DNA of 7,899 bases from an uncultured bacterium (GTDB lineage: Bacteria > Bacillota > Clostridia > Oscillospirales > Oscillospiraceae), in assembly GCA_905214155.1 (NCBI GenBank), contig CAJMLC010000090.1, positions 1 through 7,899 on the forward strand. The letters run 5' to 3'. Within the stretch, counting starts at the first letter, position 1. Every line of letters begins with the position of its first letter. The position numbers and the translations under genes were made by a program. Of the stretch, positions 4,835-7,899 are shown one piece after another. Under the pieces are notes generated by a model. The model was not told where the DNA came from and did not search any database. It saw nothing but the letters and a program-made list of their open reading frames with translations.

Positions 4835-6838
4835 ATGAGCAACGATCCCAAAAAGAACGATCAGCGGCCCAACGGCAATAACAACAATGAGAATGATATC
4901 AAAGGCCGGAGAATCCTGTTTCTGGTGCTGGCGGCGCTGATCGCGACGCTGCTGATCAACACGCTCTACACGTCGATCTCCAAGTCCTATCTGACCGAGG
5001 TTCGGTACGACGAGTTTTTGACGATGCTGGATAACGGTGAGATCAGCGAGCTGGAGTTCCAGAGCGACGACCGCGTGGTGTACGCAAAGAAATCCGACAC
5101 GGACAGCAGCGGCGCGGCGAAAAAGCTCTACTACACGGGCCTGATCCCGAATCAGGACACGACGGCGCTGACAGACAAGCTCGACGAGAAGGGCGTGAAG
5201 TACAACCGTGAGCTGCCGCAGGAGACCAGCCCGGTCGTCAGCTTCATCGTGAGCTGGCTGCTGCCGGTGATCATCATGTACGGCCTGTTCTCGCTGCTGA
5301 TGCGCTCGATGTCGAAGCGTATGGGCGGCATGGGCGGACTCGGCGGGATCGGCGAGAGTAAGGCCAAGGTCTATATGGAAAAGCAGACCGGCGTGACGTT
5401 CGCAGATGTGGCCGGCGAGGACGAGGCGAAGGAATCGCTCGTCGAGATCATTGACTTTTTGCACAATCCGCAGAAATACGCCGCCATTGGCGCGAAGCTG
5501 CCGAAGGGCGCGCTGCTCGTCGGCCCTCCGGGCACGGGCAAAACATTGCTTGCAAAGGCCGTCGCCGGTGAGGCGAACGTGCCGTTCTTCTCGATCTCCG
5601 GCTCGGACTTCGTGGAGATGTTCGTCGGCGTCGGCGCAAGCCGCGTGCGCGATTTGTTCCAGCAGGCGGCAAAGGTCGCCCCGGCCATCATCTTCATCGA
5701 TGAGATCGACGCGATTGGCCGGACGAGAGATTCCAAATTCGGCGGCAACGACGAGCGCGAACAGACGCTCAACCAGCTCCTGGCTGAGATCGACGGCTTT
5801 GATTCGAGCAAGGGCGTTGTGATCCTCGCGGCGACGAACCGCCCCGAGATCCTCGACAAGGCGCTGCTGCGCGCAGGACGATTTGACCGGCGCATCATCG
5901 TCGACCGGCCGAATCTGCAGGGCCGCTACCAGACGCTGCGCGTGCACACGAAGAACATCAAGCTGGCCGAGGACGTCGACCTGCACAAGATCGCGCAGGC
6001 CACGGCGGGCGCCGTCGGCGCGGATCTGGCCAACCTCGTGAACGAGGCGGCGCTGCGCGCGGTGCGCCTCGGGCGGAAGACTGTCAATCAGCAGGATCTG
6101 CTCGTCTCGTTCGAGACGGTCATCGCGGGCACCGAGAAGAAGGGCACCGTCCTGACCGACATGGAAAAGCGGATCGTGTCCTACCACGAGGTCGGCCACG
6201 CGCTGGTCGCGGCGCTGCAGAAGCACACGCAGCCGGTCTCCAAGATCACGATCGTCCCGCACACATCCGGCGCGCTCGGCTATACGATGCAGATGCCGGA
6301 GGAGGAAAAGTTCCTGTCCAGCCGCGAAGAGCTGCTGGTGGAGCTGCAGACGCTGCTCGGCGGGCGGGCGGCGGAGCAGGTCGTGTTCGGCATTTCGACG
6401 ACCGGCGCGGCCAACGACATCGAGCGCGCGACCGATCTGGCCCGCAAGATGGTCACGCAGTACGGCATGAGCGAAAAGTTCGGGCTGATGGCCCTGTCCA
6501 CCGTGCAGAGCCAGTATCTCGACGGCGCGGCGACGATGAACTGCGCGGACTCGACGGCCAGCGAGGTCGATCAGGAGGTGCAGAAGCTGCTCTCGAGCTG
6601 CTTCGAGCAGGCGAAGGCGCTGCTGCGCGAGCACCGGGCGCTGCTCGATGAGATCGCGCTCTATCTGCTCCAGAAAGAGACGATCACGGGCGACGAGTTC
6701 ATGGTCTATGTGAACGCAGAAAACCGCAAGCTCGAGGCCCCGAAGGACGAGGCCGAAGCATCCGGCGCAGAAACGGCTCCGGCTGAGGACGCTGCGGACA
6801 AGACGGATGAAAATCCAAACCCGACGGAGGGCGCGTAA
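4835..6838 (+). CDS. ftsH: ATP-dependent membrane zinc metalloprotease FtsH
   Basis: This 667-aa, membrane-anchored AAA+ protease forms hexamers that extract and degrade membrane and short-lived cytosolic proteins. After an Asn-rich N-terminus (1-22) come TM1 (about 25-45), an extracytoplasmic domain (46-132) and TM2 (133-157). A Gly/Met-rich linker (162-173) leads to the AAA domain, with Walker A GPPGTGKT (230-237), pore loop FVGVG (263-267), Walker B IIFIDEID (285-292) and the second region of homology with arginine-finger candidates R349 and R352. The M41 peptidase domain has HEVGH (451-455) and a third zinc ligand candidate D528 in GAANDIE. The tail (about 633-667) is acidic and Ala-rich. 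All catalytic residues are present and the length is normal. One small variation is LLRAGRFDR where many FtsH proteins have LLRPGRFDR. Start chosen from the ribosome binding site at 4821-4830 and because an upstream start would overlap the promoter. First gene of an operon with the MscS gene. Confidence 0.97.
   Translation: MSNDPKKNDQRPNGNNNNENDIKGRRILFLVLAALIATLLINTLYTSISKSYLTEVRYDEFLTMLDNGEISELEFQSDDRVVYAKKSDTDSSGAAKKLYYTGLIPNQDTTALTDKLDEKGVKYNRELPQETSPVVSFIVSWLLPVIIMYGLFSLLMRSMSKRMGGMGGLGGIGESKAKVYMEKQTGVTFADVAGEDEAKESLVEIIDFLHNPQKYAAIGAKLPKGALLVGPPGTGKTLLAKAVAGEANVPFFSISGSDFVEMFVGVGASRVRDLFQQAAKVAPAIIFIDEIDAIGRTRDSKFGGNDEREQTLNQLLAEIDGFDSSKGVVILAATNRPEILDKALLRAGRFDRRIIVDRPNLQGRYQTLRVHTKNIKLAEDVDLHKIAQATAGAVGADLANLVNEAALRAVRLGRKTVNQQDLLVSFETVIAGTEKKGTVLTDMEKRIVSYHEVGHALVAALQKHTQPVSKITIVPHTSGALGYTMQMPEEEKFLSSREELLVELQTLLGGRAAEQVVFGISTTGAANDIERATDLARKMVTQYGMSEKFGLMALSTVQSQYLDGAATMNCADSTASEVDQEVQKLLSSCFEQAKALLREHRALLDEIALYLLQKETITGDEFMVYVNAENRKLEAPKDEAEASGAETAPAEDAADKTDENPNPTEGA
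6826..6830 (+). promoter_or_regulatory. Ribosome binding site for the MscS gene, inside the end of ftsH
   Basis: A perfect GGAGG core lies within the last codons of ftsH, 8 nt before the GTG at 6839. This supports the GTG start and translational coupling between the two genes. Confidence 0.8.
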
Positions 6839-7729
6839 GTGCTGTTTTTGACGAATGATGCGCCGGACGCGGCGGCGGCCGTCAGCGAGGCGGCAAGCGC
6901 GGTGAGCGCGGCGCTGGAGGACGGGACGGCATCGACCGTGGGATTTTTCCAGAAGTTTTTTGGTGGATTTTCCTGGACGAAGCTGATTTCGGCGGCCATT
7001 TTGCTGGTGGTCTGCGGGGTGCTCATCAAGCTGATCCTGAAGGCGACCGACCGGATGCTGGGCCGATCGCGGCTGGACAAGGCGGTGCATCCGTTCATCC
7101 GGACGATCATCAAGCTGGTGCTGCTGTTCACGGCGATCATGCTGATCGCGGGGACGCTGGGCGTGGATACGTCCTCCCTGCTGGCGCTGCTGAGCGTGGC
7201 GGGGCTGGCCGTGTCGCTGGCGCTGCAGAATGTGCTCTCGAATATGGCGAGCGCAGTGATCCTGCTGACGACGAAACCGTTTCAGATCGGGCATTTCATC
7301 GAAATGGGCAGCGTGAGCGGCACGGTGATGAAGATCGGCGCGATCTGCACCGACATCCTCACGCTGAACAACCAGCTCGTCCATGTGCCGAACAGCGAGA
7401 TCACCGGCTCGACCGTGACGAACTACACCGCGAGCGACAAGCGGCGGCTGGAATACAAGATCACGGCCTCCTACGATGCCCCGGTCGAGGATGTGAAGGC
7501 GGCGCTGCTGCGCGCGGCGGAGCATCCGCTGCGGATGCAGGACATGCAGCCCATCGCGCGCGTGAACGGCTACGGCGACAGTGCGATCGAGTATGTGCTG
7601 TATCTCTGGATCCGGCCGAAGGATTACATGGACGTCTATTATGATGTGATGGAGGCGGTCAAGTGCGAGTTTGACGCAGCCAGCATTGAAATGACATATC
7701 CGCATATAAATGTTCATATCGCGAACTGA
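6839..7729 (+). CDS. mscS: MscS-family small-conductance mechanosensitive channel
   Basis: This 296-aa membrane protein is close in length to E. coli MscS (286 aa). MscS channels form heptamers that open under membrane tension and release solutes on hypo-osmotic shock. After an Ala-rich N-terminus (about 9-27) come TM1 (about 48-68), TM2 (87-108) and TM3 (112-144). TM3 contains GLAVSLALQNVLSN (122-135), the pore helix. Compared with E. coli, the two gate leucines appear kept (L123, L127), while the Gly at the TM3 kink is Asn131. The cytoplasmic beta domain (about 148-196, including PFQIGHFIE and VHVPNSEITGSTVTNYT) and a C-terminal alpha/beta domain ending YPHINVHI follow. The start is GTG, directly after the ftsH stop TAA with no intervening base, and is supported by GGAGG at 6826-6830. 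An intrinsic terminator follows 10 bp after the stop. Family assignment is secure; the exact subfamily and conductance are not readable. Confidence 0.94.
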   Translation: MLFLTNDAPDAAAAVSEAASAVSAALEDGTASTVGFFQKFFGGFSWTKLISAAILLVVCGVLIKLILKATDRMLGRSRLDKAVHPFIRTIIKLVLLFTAIMLIAGTLGVDTSSLLALLSVAGLAVSLALQNVLSNMASAVILLTTKPFQIGHFIEMGSVSGTVMKIGAICTDILTLNNQLVHVPNSEITGSTVTNYTASDKRRLEYKITASYDAPVEDVKAALLRAAEHPLRMQDMQPIARVNGYGDSAIEYVLYLWIRPKDYMDVYYDVMEAVKCEFDAASIEMTYPHINVHIAN

Positions 7730-7739
7730 AAGGCACCGA

Positions 7740-7772
7740 CCCGGAGCTGTTTTTTGACAGCTTCGGGTTTTT
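7740..7772 (+). terminator. Rho-independent terminator of the ftsH-mscS operon
   Basis: An 11-bp stem with one G-T wobble pairs CCCGGAGCTGT (7740-7750) with ACAGCTTCGGG (7757-7767) around a TTTTTG loop. Five Ts follow (7768-7772). It starts 10 bp after the MscS stop codon. Confidence 0.92.
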
Positions 7773-7784
7773 CGCACATTTTTC

Positions 7785-7806
7785 ACCAGTTTTACCAAAT
7801 TCACCA
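7785..7806 (+). repeat. Three ACCA repeats at 9-bp spacing upstream of a promoter
   Basis: ACCA occurs at 7785-7788, 7794-7797 and 7803-7806, each in a T- or C-preceded, A-rich context. The group lies just downstream of the terminator and about 32 bp upstream of the -35 at 7838. It may be a protein-binding array or only a chance pattern in AT-rich DNA. Confidence 0.25.
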
Positions 7807-7837
7807 AAATAAATCGATACTTTTGGATCGTTTTTAG

Positions 7838-7866
7838 TTGACATTCTACTTTTGAGTTGTTAAAAT
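7838..7866 (+). promoter_or_regulatory. Strong sigma-A-type promoter for a gene beyond the right edge
   Basis: A perfect -35 TTGACA (7838-7843), a 17-bp spacer and -10 TAAAAT (7861-7866, 5 of 6 consensus bases) are present. A TG one base before the -10 (7858-7859) makes it an extended -10. It is the closest to consensus of the four promoters in this window. No start codon with a ribosome binding site is visible before base 7899, so the gene it serves is unknown. Confidence 0.85.
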
Positions 7867-7899
7867 AGTATCAACCTATATTCGGCGTATTTCGCGGTT

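Noticed and set aside
4727..7807. A 1026-codon open frame on the minus strand across ftsH and mscS
   Set aside because: It is antisense to two well-supported genes. Its translation is rich in His, Arg, Asp and Gln with no recognisable domain, as expected from the complement of GC-rich codons. No ribosome binding site supports it.
7811..7835. A second terminator-like element (CGAT...ATCG followed by T-run)
   Set aside because: Only 4 contiguous base pairs plus a mismatch and A-T pairs. It is too weak compared with the terminator at 7740-7772.

Overview
The window looks like a high-GC member of the gut Clostridia, most likely the Oscillospiraceae/Ruminococcaceae group. This is inferred from the GC-rich third positions, the clostridial flavour of the proteins, AGGAGG-type ribosome binding sites, and short AT-rich intergenic regions with consensus-like sigma-A promoters at exact 17-bp spacing. 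It is a chromosomal housekeeping region. I see no tRNA, rRNA, CRISPR array, insertion sequence, phage gene or recognisable defence system.

The left half is read on the minus strand. From the middle outward it holds an RlmB/TrmH-family 23S rRNA 2'-O-methyltransferase (3705-4517). Only 25 bp downstream is a 711-residue membrane protein (1544-3679) that keeps the layout of a P1B-type metal ATPase but lacks its catalytic and metal-binding motifs. Beyond a 159-bp intergenic region with its own promoter is an EF-G-like translational GTPase (1-1384), cut by the left edge of the window.

The right half is read on the plus strand. A divergent promoter region (4518-4834) separates rlmB from ftsH (4835-6838), the membrane AAA+ zinc protease. 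The next gene abuts it with no gap: a MscS-family mechanosensitive channel (6839-7729), followed by a strong intrinsic terminator (7740-7772). The AT-rich right end holds a near-consensus promoter (7838-7866) for a gene outside the window.

Functionally the region combines ribosome-related genes (rRNA methylation and an EF-G paralogue) with envelope quality control (FtsH and MscS). The least explained gene is the pseudo-P-type ATPase next to rlmB. Other points of interest are the EF-G-like protein's non-canonical GTPase motifs, a two-hairpin element inside the rlmB leader, and inverted repeats around the EF-G-like gene's promoter and ribosome binding site.
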